64,000 bases of DNA from Mesoflavibacter sp. (GCA_017792345.1 CP051228.1:3812148-3876147), one strand, 5' to 3'; shown: positions 16,816 through 26,149, counted from the stretch's first letter. Notes: a model not told the origin generated them from the sequence alone. Numbers and translations: made by a program.

Positions 16816-19800
16816 AGTCAGACCGCCGGAGATCGTTGAGGCACCGAGGTCGATGGCGTTTGTGTCGACCAGTGCGACATCGTTCCCCGAGCCGATCTGG
16901 ATGGTTGCGAAGTCGTTGCCTGCCGTGTCTAGCGAAGTCGTTGCCTGCCGTGTCTAGCGTGACGTCGTTGCCAGCCCCAGCGGATACCGAGGTCGTACCA
17001 GCGACCGTCAGAGCGCCGCTGTCCGTCACGGCACCATCTGCCGTCACCGTCAGACCACCGGAGACCGTGGAGGCACCGAGATCGATCACGTTCGCGTCTA
17101 CCAGGGCAACGTTGTTACCGGAACCGATCTGCACGGTGGCAAAGTCATTGCCCGCCGTATCCAGCGTCACGTCGTTGCCAGCCCCAGCATTCATTTGGGC
17201 AGTGTTACCCACGACAACAGTGCCGCTATCCGTGATCGCACCGCCGGCGGTAACCGTAAGATTCCTGGAAACGTTCGTGTTCCCTAGATCGACCGCGCCA
17301 ATCCCAACGATAAAGAGGTCCCGGACGGTACTGACCTGCAAACTCCCGAAGCGATTGGCTGCGTCATCAAGTGTGATGTCATTGGTCACGGTCGTAGCGA
17401 AGGACGCATTCCCCGCAACATCCAGCGCGCCACTATCTGTAATCGCCCCCACTGCATTCACGTCCAACGTGCCGCCGATTGTAGAGGCACCGAGATCGAT
17501 CGCGTTCGTGTCGACCAGGGCGACGTTGTTACCGGAACCAATCTGAACCGTCGCGAAGTCGTTACCTGCCGTGTCCAACGTCACGTTGTTGCCCGCTCCG
17601 GCAGAGACGGAGGTCGTACCAACGACCGTCAGAGTACCGCTATCCGTCACGGCACCATCTGCCGTAATGGTAAGACCGCCGGAGATGGTGGAGGCGCCCA
17701 GATCGATGGCGTTTGTGTCGACCAGGGCGATGTTGTTGCCCGAGCCGATCTGGACAGTCGCGAAGTCGTTGCCTGCTGTGTCCAGCGTCACGTTGCTGCC
17801 GGCTCCGGCCGAGACCGAGGTCGTAGCGGCGACCGTCAGAGCGCCGCTATCCGTCACGGCACCATCGGCCGTTACGGTCAGGTCGCCGGAGACGGTGGAG
17901 GCACCGAGATCGATCGCGTTCGTGTCGACCAAGGCGACGCTGTTACCGGAACCGATCTGAACCGAGGCGAAGTCGTTGCCTGTCGTGTCTAGCGTCACGT
18001 TGTTGCCGGCCCCAGCGGATACCGAGGTCGTACCAGCGACCGTCAGAGCGCCGCTGTCCGTCACGGCACCATCTGCCGTCACAGTCAGACCGCCGGAGAT
18101 CGTTGAGGCACCGAGGTCGATGGCGTTTGTGTCGACCAGGGCGACATTGTTGCCCGAGCCGATCTGCACGGTGGCGAAGTCGTTGCCCGCCGTATCCAAC
18201 GTGACGTCGTTGCCAGCCCCAGCGGATACCGAGGTCGTACCAGCGACCGACAGAGTGCCGCTATCCGTCACGGCACCGTCGGCCGAAATGGTCAGGCCGC
18301 CAGAGATTGTCGAGGCGGTAAGATCAATGGCGTTCGTGTCGACCAGGGCAACGTTGTTACCGGAACCGATCTGCACGGTGGCGAAGTCGTTGCCCGCCGT
18401 GTCCAGCGTCACGCTGTTGCCGGCCCCGGCCGAGACTGACGTCGTGCCAGCGACCGTCAGAGCACCGCTGTCCGTCACGGCACCATCGGCCGTCACGGTC
18501 AGACTGCCGGAGACTGTGGAGGTACCGAGATCGATGGCGTTCGTGTCCACCAAGGCGATGTTGTTGCCCGAGCCGATCTGGACAGTCGCGAAGTCGTTCC
18601 CCGCCGTATCCAGCGTCACGTTGTTGCCCGCGCCAGCCGAGACCGAGGTCGTGCCAACGACCGTCAGAGCACCACTGTCCGTTACGGCGCCGTCGGCCGT
18701 CACGGTCAGGTCGCCGGAGACGGTGGAGGCACCGAGATCAATCGCGTTAGCGTCGACCAGGGCAACGTTGTTACCGGAACCAATCTGAACCGTGGCGAAG
18801 TCGTTACCCGCCGTGTCCAACGTCACGTTGTTGCCCGCTCCGGCAGAGACGGAGGTCGTACCAACGATCGTCAGAGCACCGCTATCCGTCACCGCACCAT
18901 CTGCCGTAATGGTAAGACCGCCGGAGATCGTGGAGGCGCCAAGCTCGATGGCGTTCGCGTCGACCAGGGCGACATCGTTCCCCGAACCGATCTGCACGGT
19001 GCCGAAGTCGTTGCCTGCCGTGTCCAGCGTCACGTTGTTACCGGCCCCGGCCGAGACCGAGGTCGTACCAGCGACCGTCAGAGCGCCGCTGTCCGTCACG
19101 GCGCCGTCGGCCGTCACGGTCAGACCGCCGGAGATCGTGGAGGCAGCAAGAGCGATCGCGTTCGTGTCGACCAGGGCGACGTTGTTGCCCGAGCTGATCT
19201 GAACGGTCGCGAAGTCGTTGCCTGCCGTATCCAGCGTCACGTTATTGCCTGCTCTGGCAGAGACCGAGGTCGTGCCAGCGACCGTCAGAGCACCGCTATC
19301 CGTCACGGCACCATCCGCCGTCACCGTTAGGCCGCCAGAGATCGTCGAGGCAGCAAGATCAATGGCGTTCGTGTCGACCAAGGCAACGTTGTTACCGGAA
19401 CCGATCTGCACGGTCGCGAAATCGTTGCCCGCCGTGTTCAGCGTCACGTTGTTGCCGGCTCCTGCGGAAACCGAGGTTGTGCCAACGACCGTCAGGGCGC
19501 CGCTATCCGTCACGGCGCCATCGGCCGTCACGGTCAGACCGCCGGAGATCGTGGAGGCGCCAAGATCAATGGCGTTCGTGTCGACCAGCGCGACATTGTT
19601 GCCCGAGCCGATCTGCACAGTGGCGAAGTCGTTGCCTGCCGTGTCCAACGTCACGTTGTTGCCAGCCCCAGCGGATACCGAGGTCGTACCAGCGACCGAC
19701 AGAGCACCGCTATCCGTCACCGCGCCATCTGCCGTAATGGTAAGACCGCCGGAGACGGTGGAGGCACCGAGATCGATCGCGTTCGTGTCGACCAAGGCGA

Positions 19801-20700
19801 CGCTGTTGCCGGAACCGATCTGCACGGTCGCGAAATCGTTGCCTGCCGTGTCCAGCGTCACGTTGTTGCCCGCGCTAGCCGAGACCGAGGTCGTGCCAAC
19901 GACCGTCAGAGCGCCGCTGTCCGTCACGGCACCATCTGCCGTAATGGTCAGACCGCCTGAGATCGTTGAGGCGCCAAGATCGATCGCGTTCGCATCGACC
20001 AGGGCGACGTTATTCGCGGAACCGATTTGCACCGTTGCGAAGTCGTTGCCTGCAGTATCGAAACTTACACCGTTACCGACACCGGCGGTGATTGCTGCAA
20101 GCCCGGCTACTGTTACGGTACCGCTGTCTGTCACGGTCCCGTCTGCGGTGACGGTCAGGGCGCCTGAGACCGTCGACGCTCCGAAATCGATACCATTGGC
20201 GTCGACAAGATCTACGTTGTTCGCCGAGTTGATCAGGACGGTCGCAAAGTCATTGGCTGCGTTGTTCAGCGTCACATTGTTGCCGGCCCCTGCAGCAATG
20301 ACCGTGTTTCCGGCAATCGCGAGGGCACCGCTGTCCGTTATGGCGCCACCCGCGGTCACCGCCAGGTTGCCGTTGACCGACACACTGCCAAGATCGATCG
20401 CGTTCGTATCGACCAGATCGACATTGGCAGCCGACGTGACATTGACGGTCGCAAAGTTATTGGCCGCGTTGTCCAATGTGATGTTGTTCGCGATTCCCGC
20501 CGATACGGTGGTGGCACCGGATACGACAATGGCGCCGCTATCGGTGATGCTGCCGGAGGCGGTCGCGCTGAGAGCGCCGGAAACAGTCGATTGTGCCAGG
20601 TCGATGCCGTTCACATCGAACAGAGTGACGTTCGCGGCCGCGTCGATCCCGACCGATGCGAAATCGTTCGATGCGTGAGACAACGTGACGTCTTCGGCAA
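14350..20700 (-). repeat. Array of ~30 tandem 207-bp (69-aa) repeats in TpsA
   Basis: Counting the TDSG motif gives 18 units before the frame lesion and 12 after. A typical unit reads DGAVTDSGALTVAG, TTSVSAGAGNNVTLD, TAGNDFATVQIGSGNN, VALVDTNAIDLGASTISG. The first three units, two units near 17200-17480 and the last unit are divergent; most others differ by a few residues. Adjacent units near 16550-16960 are almost identical at the nucleotide level, pointing to recent duplication or gene conversion. Boundaries are approximate. Confidence 0.9.
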
Positions 20701-22876
20701 TTCCGACGTCCAGCGTGACGAGCCCGCCATTACGGATGCGTTCGGATTGGGTCAGGGCACCTGCGAGGGTCAGTTCGGCATCCCCGTCCAGGTCCAGTCC
20801 AACCAGACCGCCCAATCCCGCACCGCCGATATTGAAACCCCGGAGGGGAGAGTCCAGAAACAGGCCGCCGCCCGTGCCCAGGAGCTGAACCTCGAGATTG
20901 TCGACATCGACGCGAACCGGCGTACCGCTGCCGCCGATCACCGCATCGGCTTCGGTGGTCACCATGGCGAGGCTGCCGGCGGAAATCAGAGCGTCCGCGG
21001 AGACCCGGAGAATATCGGCGCTGCCGCTGTTCCCTTCGTTGCGGACCAGAACATTGCCGGTCGTGGTCAGGTTCTCCAGATTGATTGCACCGCCATTGTT
21101 ATCCCCCATGACGAGGGTGATATCGCCGCTGCCCGCGTTCAGCGAGATCCCGTCGGCCATGGTCAGGGCGGCAATTCCGGCATCCCGGTTTCCGGCATCC
21201 CCGGCGGTATCGCCGGCCGTAATGGAGATGTTCCCGTCATCCGAAATGATATCGGCGTTCAGATTGACGTGACGCCCTGCCTGCAGGGTGATGTTCCCGC
21301 CGGCCCCGAGGGCGTTGTTCACGGTCAGACCGTCCGTCAGGGTCAGATCGTTGTTCGCCTGCAGGACGACATCCGTGCCGAGGCTCAGCAATGCCAGGAT
21401 GTCGACCGGCGTGATCGTCACCGAAAGCCCGGCGAAGTCCGTGAAAAGATCGTTGAGCGACAACACCGCCGCGCCCAGAAGGGATATTTCGATATTCTTC
21501 GGATCGAACAGAACTTGGCCGCCATTCCCGTTGGCGGCGGAAAGATCGACCGTCCCGGCGTAAGCCAGGTTTTCCTTGCCGGAAATTTCGGCGAATCCGC
21601 CGTTACCGGTTTCAGCACCACCGCGCGCCGAAAGATCGCCATAGAAAGCCGTGCTCTCGTCCGACCAGACGATGATCCGGCCGCCATTACCGGTATCGAC
21701 GGCATCGGCTTTGAGACTAGCGCCTTCCGCAACATAGGTTCGCGTTGCGTTGTCCGGCCCTTGGCCCTGGTATTCTCCACCAAAAAGTATCGTGCCGCCG
21801 CCGGCTGCCCCACTGGCGTCGAGGTTTGCGCCGTCAAGGGCTGCCACACGATCGGCAAAGACAGTGATCAGCCCGCCGGATTCGCCGGCCGCGGTTCCGC
21901 TCGCGTCCAGGGTCCCGGAAACCAGGACGGTTCCCTCGACGCCGCCATGCAGGACGATTTCGCCGTCGATTTGCTCAATGCTCCGCGCCTGTGCCACGCC
22001 GGTCATGTTGATGGAGCTATCGACCACACCCTGAAGGGATTGCGCATTCATAAGGACCAGCCCCCCGTCGGCGCTCAGGACACCGGCATTCGTAATCTGG
22101 CCGGTCAGCGGGTCCCCGTTGAGATCGAAGAGTGTGCCGGCAGCGGCCTGGTCGATCTGGAATTGGACCAGCCCATCGCCATAAGTGTCGAGCGTCACCG
22201 CGTCCCCTGCCACGAGAGCGACGGAACCAAGCCTGGCACTGATGACGCCATCGTTTCTAACGCTGGGCGCGATCAAGGCGACCAATCCCTGATCCAACGC
22301 GGTAATCGTGCCGAGATTCTGGATGTGACCGGCCCCTTCCGGCAAGGCGGCGAAACTGAAATCGTTGTTCAGGATCTGCTCATCGGTAAGGCCAAGTGTC
22401 GATGCGATCAATCCGTTCACGTCGACCTGAGCATCATGTCCGAAGAGGACGCCATTGGGGTTCAACAGCATGACCCGCCCATTGGCGGAAAGACGACCGA
22501 GGATTTCAGAGACGTCCCCGCCGACAACGCGATTGACGACCAGGGCATCACCGGACGGTTGAATGAATTGCGTGTGTTCCGAACGGTCAATGGAGAAGCT
22601 TTGCCAGTTGACGATTGCCCGGTCTGATTGCTGTCGCACCGTCAGGGTATCGGGCGCGGTCGTCTCGATTGTGACAGTGCCCGAAACAACCGATCCCCCT
22701 TCCGGGTTCGCAAGAGCGACCGGGGCAAACGCCATCCAAAGACACAGATACAAGGCAAGCCCGTTAAAGGCGTTAAGCCGGCCCAGTCCACCAAGGAGGC
22801 GGTATACGGGGCCGTTTGCTCTTTCCGAGGTCTTGATGCCGCGAGGGTGCATTGCACTGTGGAATGCGGTGGCCAT
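16526..22876 (-). CDS. TpsA exoprotein (filamentous-haemagglutinin-like), N-terminal part
   Basis: Start ATG 22876 is chosen because GGGAAG lies about 8 bases upstream; an in-frame ATG at 22921 lacks one. Residues 1-56 form a long signal peptide (hydrophobic 38-56, cleavage after ALA). Residues 57-300 are a TPS haemagglutination-activity domain, with VNWQSFSI, LNPNGVLFG (138-146) and a VALIAPSVRNDG segment, the part recognised by TpsB during secretion. A beta-helical stretch to about residue 720 is followed by 18 of the 69-aa repeats. The frame shifts at the 25-bp duplication 16909-16958, after which the last ~130 codons are out of frame. Without the duplication, the gene 13066-22876 would be one frame of 3262 codons. 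Likely a large surface adhesin. Confidence 0.88.
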   Translation of the reverse strand: MATAFHSAMHPRGIKTSERANGPVYRLLGGLGRLNAFNGLALYLCLWMAFAPVALANPEGGSVVSGTVTIETTAPDTLTVRQQSDRAIVNWQSFSIDRSEHTQFIQPSGDALVVNRVVGGDVSEILGRLSANGRVMLLNPNGVLFGHDAQVDVNGLIASTLGLTDEQILNNDFSFAALPEGAGHIQNLGTITALDQGLVALIAPSVRNDGVISARLGSVALVAGDAVTLDTYGDGLVQFQIDQAAAGTLFDLNGDPLTGQITNAGVLSADGGLVLMNAQSLQGVVDSSINMTGVAQARSIEQIDGEIVLHGGVEGTVLVSGTLDASGTAAGESGGLITVFADRVAALDGANLDASGAAGGGTILFGGEYQGQGPDNATRTYVAEGASLKADAVDTGNGGRIIVWSDESTAFYGDLSARGGAETGNGGFAEISGKENLAYAGTVDLSAANGNGGQVLFDPKNIEISLLGAAVLSLNDLFTDFAGLSVTITPVDILALLSLGTDVVLQANNDLTLTDGLTVNNALGAGGNITLQAGRHVNLNADIISDDGNISITAGDTAGDAGNRDAGIAALTMADGISLNAGSGDITLVMGDNNGGAINLENLTTTGNVLVRNEGNSGSADILRVSADALISAGSLAMVTTEADAVIGGSGTPVRVDVDNLEVQLLGTGGGLFLDSPLRGFNIGGAGLGGLVGLDLDGDAELTLAGALTQSERIRNGGLVTLDVGIAEDVTLSHASNDFASVGIDAAANVTLFDVNGIDLAQSTVSGALSATASGSITDSGAIVVSGATTVSAGIANNITLDNAANNFATVNVTSAANVDLVDTNAIDLGSVSVNGNLAVTAGGAITDSGALAIAGNTVIAAGAGNNVTLNNAANDFATVLINSANNVDLVDANGIDFGASTVSGALTVTADGTVTDSGTVTVAGLAAITAGVGNGVSFDTAGNDFATVQIGSANNVALVDANAIDLGASTISGGLTITADGAVTDSGALTVVGTTSVSASAGNNVTLDTAGNDFATVQIGSGNSVALVDTNAIDLGASTVSGGLTITADGAVTDSGALSVAGTTSVSAGAGNNVTLDTAGNDFATVQIGSGNNVALVDTNAIDLGASTISGGLTVTADGAVTDSGALTVVGTTSVSAGAGNNVTLNTAGNDFATVQIGSGNNVALVDTNAIDLAASTISGGLTVTADGAVTDSGALTVAGTTSVSARAGNNVTLDTAGNDFATVQISSGNNVALVDTNAIALAASTISGGLTVTADGAVTDSGALTVAGTTSVSAGAGNNVTLDTAGNDFGTVQIGSGNDVALVDANAIELGASTISGGLTITADGAVTDSGALTIVGTTSVSAGAGNNVTLDTAGNDFATVQIGSGNNVALVDANAIDLGASTVSGDLTVTADGAVTDSGALTVVGTTSVSAGAGNNVTLDTAGNDFATVQIGSGNNIALVDTNAIDLGTSTVSGSLTVTADGAVTDSGALTVAGTTSVSAGAGNSVTLDTAGNDFATVQIGSGNNVALVDTNAIDLTASTISGGLTISADGAVTDSGTLSVAGTTSVSAGAGNDVTLDTAGNDFATVQIGSGNNVALVDTNAIDLGASTISGGLTVTADGAVTDSGALTVAGTTSVSAGAGNNVTLDTTGNDFASVQIGSGNSVALVDTNAIDLGASTVSGDLTVTADGAVTDSGALTVAATTSVSAGAGSNVTLDTAGNDFATVQIGSGNNIALVDTNAIDLGASTISGGLTITADGAVTDSGTLTVVGTTSVSAGAGNNVTLDTAGNDFATVQIGSGNNVALVDTNAIDLGASTIGGTLDVNAVGAITDSGALDVAGNASFATTVTNDITLDDAANRFGSLQVSTVRDLFIVGIGAVDLGNTNVSRNLTVTAGGAITDSGTVVVGNTAQMNAGAGNDVTLDTAGNDFATVQIGSGNNVALVDANVIDLGASTVSGGLTVTADGAVTDSGALTVAGTTSVSAGAGNDVTLDTAGNDFARHGRQRLRNHPDRLGERCRTGRHKRHRPRCLNDLRRSDCDGRWCRDGQRRSDGRWYDLGIRWGWQRRHARHGRQRLRNHPDRLGERCHTGRHKRHRPRCLNDLRRSDCDGRWCRDGQRRSDGRWYDLGLGRCRQ
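16909..16958. repeat. 25-bp perfect tandem duplication that breaks TpsA
   Basis: The 25 bases 16909-16933 are repeated exactly at 16934-16958. As 25 is not a multiple of three, the reading frame shifts here. Neighbouring repeat units have a single copy of this segment, so the extra copy is the derived state, whether real or an assembly artefact. Confidence 0.9.
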
Positions 22877-22948
22877 GTGACACTTCCCGATCGAGTTGAA
22901 CACGCATTTAGGGTATCGCACCCTCCGCTTTCTACATATTCGGCATCG

Positions 22949-22976
22949 GTATAGAGCGGCTGTATGGGCCCTATAC
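22949..22976. promoter_or_regulatory. Inverted repeat between tpsA and the response-regulator gene
   Basis: GTATAG (22949-22954) and CTATAC (22971-22976) are perfect inverted arms 16 bases apart, and a second near-dyad GTATGGGCCCTATAC overlaps the right arm. The site lies in the 219-base divergent region between the tpsA start (22876) and the regulator start (23096), where an operator for either gene would be expected. No binding protein is known. Confidence 0.35.
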
Positions 22977-23095
22977 GTCCGTTTACCTCAACGGGAGAAA
23001 TCGACCCAAAATACACCAAAATTAAGGGTTCTTTAATGGTCTTGCCCGAATATGCGCCGCAACGAATGATTTCAGAACTCGACGAGCCTATACCA

Positions 23096-23791
23096 ATGAA
23101 TATTCTCATCGCAGACGACCATTCGCTGATCCGTGAGCTCTTTGCCGCGGTGCTCGCCGCCCGTTTTCCCGGGAGCGTCATCCATGAGGCGAGAGACCTG
23201 GCCAGCACCCAGGAATTGCTTTCAGGCTCTGTGAAGTATGACGTTGTGCTTCTGGATCTTCAGATGCCCGGCATGCGGGGGATCGAAAGTGCCGTTGCCG
23301 TGTCGGAAGACAACCCGCAGAGCAAAACCATTGTCGTGACAGGCAATGAAGACCCGTGCGTTGCGCTGGAAGCCCTTAGACATGGGCTGAATGGCTACGT
23401 CCCGAAATCCCTGGGCGTTGAAGCCGCCGTGAGCGCAGTGAAGCTGGTTCTCAGCGGTGAAACCTATGTTCCATCGTTGATTTTGAACGGCGTGGTCTAC
23501 AATGCCGACAACGTCCGCCCGCTGGACGTGAAAGTCGTTCGCGATACGCCGACCGCCAATGATGCGGACGACACGGACGACCGAGACGCAGATGATGCCG
23601 TACTGGAAACCCTTACGGACCGGGAACTGGCGGTTCTTCTGGCAATTTCCCAAGGAATGTCGAACAAGGAAATCGCCAATAAGTTCGACGTTGCCGAAAT
23701 TACGGTGAAAGTCCACGCACAGGGCATTTTCCGGAAACTGGGTGTCAGCAATCGGACGCAGGCCGCTGCCGTCTACCTGACGGCTTGCTGA
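23096..23791 (+). CDS. NarL/LuxR-type response regulator in the TPS locus
   Basis: A 231-aa regulator: receiver domain (1-118) with acidic pair D7-D8, phospho-acceptor D54 in LLDLQMPG and K104, an unusually Asp-rich linker (153-168), then a LuxR-type helix-turn-helix (172-230, TDRELAVLLAISQGMSNKEIA). Start ATG 23096 puts the family's usual MNILIADDHS at the N-terminus; the frame is open upstream to 22964. No histidine kinase gene is adjacent. Placed between divergent tpsA and downstream tpsB, it probably controls the secretion system in response to phosphorylation by a kinase encoded elsewhere. Confidence 0.93.
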   Translation: MNILIADDHSLIRELFAAVLAARFPGSVIHEARDLASTQELLSGSVKYDVVLLDLQMPGMRGIESAVAVSEDNPQSKTIVVTGNEDPCVALEALRHGLNGYVPKSLGVEAAVSAVKLVLSGETYVPSLILNGVVYNADNVRPLDVKVVRDTPTANDADDTDDRDADDAVLETLTDRELAVLLAISQGMSNKEIANKFDVAEITVKVHAQGIFRKLGVSNRTQAAAVYLTAC

Positions 23792-23928
23792 GAAAATGGG
23801 GCCGTTCCAGCCCCGCACTATACCAACGCATAAATAGAATATACTTATGATTTATCCCTTTTTTCGGGATATTCCGCTATCCGTATGTCTTCGACAGCCG
23901 TTACCGGCCTACCCCGGAGGACTGACAT

Positions 23929-25689
23929 ATGGCGGAACAAGACATCGGCAAGGATTGCGAGCATCCGAACTGGGCCGAGGAAAAGCCGGTGCATCTCCTA
24001 TATGTCGTGGCCTGCCTGATCGCGATATTGCTCGTTTTGATCGCGACGCCGTCTTGGGCTCAGCAGGTTCCGAGCGGAGTCGAAGCGGATAGGCTTGAAA
24101 ACAGCTTCGAACGCGTCCCGTCCCCCCGATCCGAACCGGCGGTGTCGACCGACGACGTGTCGGAACCGGCGGGCCCCGCCGATAAGGCCGATGAAATCCT
24201 GTTCGTGCTGGGCGGTCTGACAATTGATGGTGCCACCGTGTACGACCCGTCCGAACTTCTGCCCTATTATGAGGAGAAGCTTGGGCAGGAAGTAAGTTTC
24301 AACGACATATACGAGATCGCCGGTTTGATTACCGCCCATTACCGTGCGGATGGATACTTTCTTTCACGCGCAATCGTACCGCCCCAGCGGATTTCCGGCG
24401 GCATTGTCCGGATTCAAGTGATTGAAGGCTACGTCGATTCCGTTTCTTTCGAAGGCGGAGCCGACACGCATATCGTCTATCTGAACGATTATGCCGCGAG
24501 CATCATGGAAGCGCGGCCCCTGACGATGGGGGTGCTTGAGCGCTATCTGCTGCTTGCGAACGATCTCCCCGGGGTAGACGCACGATCGGTCATTCGCCCA
24601 TTCCCCAATCGGCCCGGCGCCTCCGAATTGGTCCTGGTCATAGAGCAGGAAGCCTTTGAAACCAGCTTCTCCCTGGACAATTTCGGATCGCGTTTCGTCG
24701 GGCCATACAGGGCCCGGACGTCCGTCAGTCAATTCTCGAATCTTTGGGGCGGCAACGAGAGTACACTGAGCTATCTGACATCCGCCGGTTCGGAAGGGGC
24801 CGACTGGAGCGAACTGGACTTTGTCGATTTGGTCCATACGGAGCATATTGGCTCGGAAGGGATACAGATCACCGGCCGGGCTTCATTGGTCAGGTCGGAG
24901 CCGGGCGCCACCTTGAACGATCTGGAAATTCAAAGTCGGTCGGTTTCGGCCGAATTGTCCGTTTCCTATCCCGTCATTCGTTCACGCAGCCTGAGCTTAT
25001 CGGTTGAGGGTGCGCTTGGTTACCGCGATTCCTACACGGATCTGTTGGGCGAACGTCTGTTCGAGGACAAAATCCGGACCGTGGAAGCTGGGTTCACGGC
25101 CGACTACGCTGATTCCTTGAACGGCTTGACCCTCATCCACGCGGCCGTCACGAAAGGGTTGCCGATCCTGGGACACAGCGAAGACGCCTCCAATACGCTC
25201 TCACGCGCGGATGCCAGTACGGACTTCCTTAAGTTTTCGGGAGAGGCATACCGCGTTCAGCATCTGCCCGAAGATTTTAGTGTGATGTTGACCGCCATGG
25301 GCCAGGTTTCAAACAGTTCCCTGGTCTCCGGTGAGGAATTCGGCGTCGGAGGGTCTGTCATTGGCCGTGGCTATGCCCCATCGGAAATAACCGGTGACCA
25401 TGGTGTCGCAACCGCAATGGAACTGCGCTGGTCTCCGGAGCTGGAGATCCCGCATCTGGATTCTTTCCAATTGTTTGGGTTCTACGATTTCGGGGCCGTG
25501 CTGAACTATGGTACGGATGACATGGACACACTGGCGTCTGCAGGCGTCGGGGTCCGATCCGAAGTGCTGAACAATGTCGATGCGTCCATCCTGTTCGGCC
25601 AGCCCCTGACTAGAAACTCCGATGCCCGGACCGATGACTTTCTGGGGCTCGACGGGCGGTGGCTGTTCGAAATCAACGCCACATACTGA
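23929..25689 (+). CDS. TpsB-type two-partner secretion transporter (FhaC/ShlB family)
   Basis: A 586-aa Omp85-superfamily transporter. Features: a 20-residue hydrophilic N-tail before a long signal segment (about 21-45, ending PSWAQ), POTRA region (about 88-240, with LSRAIVPPQRISGGIVRIQVIEGYVD-type strands), and a 16-strand-type barrel closing with an aromatic residue. The conserved motif IGRGYAPSEITGDHG near residue 480 corresponds to the VRGY tip of the channel-inserted loop. GGAGG lies 8 bases before ATG 23929. It should export the TpsA on the opposite strand, the only TpsA in the window. Confidence 0.93.
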   Translation: MAEQDIGKDCEHPNWAEEKPVHLLYVVACLIAILLVLIATPSWAQQVPSGVEADRLENSFERVPSPRSEPAVSTDDVSEPAGPADKADEILFVLGGLTIDGATVYDPSELLPYYEEKLGQEVSFNDIYEIAGLITAHYRADGYFLSRAIVPPQRISGGIVRIQVIEGYVDSVSFEGGADTHIVYLNDYAASIMEARPLTMGVLERYLLLANDLPGVDARSVIRPFPNRPGASELVLVIEQEAFETSFSLDNFGSRFVGPYRARTSVSQFSNLWGGNESTLSYLTSAGSEGADWSELDFVDLVHTEHIGSEGIQITGRASLVRSEPGATLNDLEIQSRSVSAELSVSYPVIRSRSLSLSVEGALGYRDSYTDLLGERLFEDKIRTVEAGFTADYADSLNGLTLIHAAVTKGLPILGHSEDASNTLSRADASTDFLKFSGEAYRVQHLPEDFSVMLTAMGQVSNSSLVSGEEFGVGGSVIGRGYAPSEITGDHGVATAMELRWSPELEIPHLDSFQLFGFYDFGAVLNYGTDDMDTLASAGVGVRSEVLNNVDASILFGQPLTRNSDARTDDFLGLDGRWLFEINATY

Positions 25690-25828
25690 TCGGACTGGCA
25701 GAAAAGATGCCAGGCTTTATCAGCCCGGGGTCTCAGGGTTTTGAAGCGTCGGCTAAGATTTCGTGCAATTCCCGCAATTCATGCGCAGTCCTATCTATAA
25801 CGTCCGGACTTGATCTTGAGGCACTTGA

Positions 25829-26147
25829 TCATTCGCTCGGGCTTTTCGCCTTCGCTTCGAGGGAGGCCGCCAAGTTTGCAGCGACGTCGGCCCCAAGAAG
25901 TGCGAACTGTTCGGCAAGGTTTGAAAAAATTTCCTCAAGGTCGAATTCAGCAATCTTCCGGTCGCGGTGGTGTATGGCGTCTGGGTCCCTGTGGGAGCCG
26001 GGGGTGCAGTTGGGCAAGCCTTTGAATTCGTTCACATCGTACGGCAGGATTTGGCGTGCCGGTTCGATCCGCCGCAGGTGTCGGACCAGATCGGAGAACA
26101 GGGCAGGCAGCCGCGCCTGAATGGCGCGACTGCCCGACGCGGAGACG
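25829..26147 (-). pseudogene. Decayed phytanoyl-CoA dioxygenase (PhyH) remnant
   Basis: Bases 25970-26147 align on the same strand with parts of the intact PhyH gene at 35752-36555. The matching pieces encode IQ-RLPALFSDL, then VRHLRRIEPARQIL, then VNEFKG and PGSH. Relative to the intact gene, 87 bases (36346-36432) and 144 bases (36157-36300) are missing, each bounded by a short direct repeat (ATCGG and CAGGAT). The second deletion removes the HxD iron ligands. No start codon precedes the first piece, which follows the RidA stop directly. Sequence 25829-25969 is an open continuation I do not recognise. The rest of 25690-26149 holds no gene. Confidence 0.75.
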
Positions 26148-26149
26148 AT

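Noticed and set aside
14369-20678. Several long open frames on the plus strand (up to 486 codons) antisense to tpsA
   Set aside because: They are shadows of a stop-free 207-bp repeat read on the other strand: they repeat with the same period, start and stop at random, lack ribosome-binding sites, and have no signal peptide or recognisable domain.
14350-20700. Regular repeats that might be taken for a CRISPR or satellite array
   Set aside because: The units are 207 bp, coding, in frame, without spacer/repeat alternation, and no cas genes are present.
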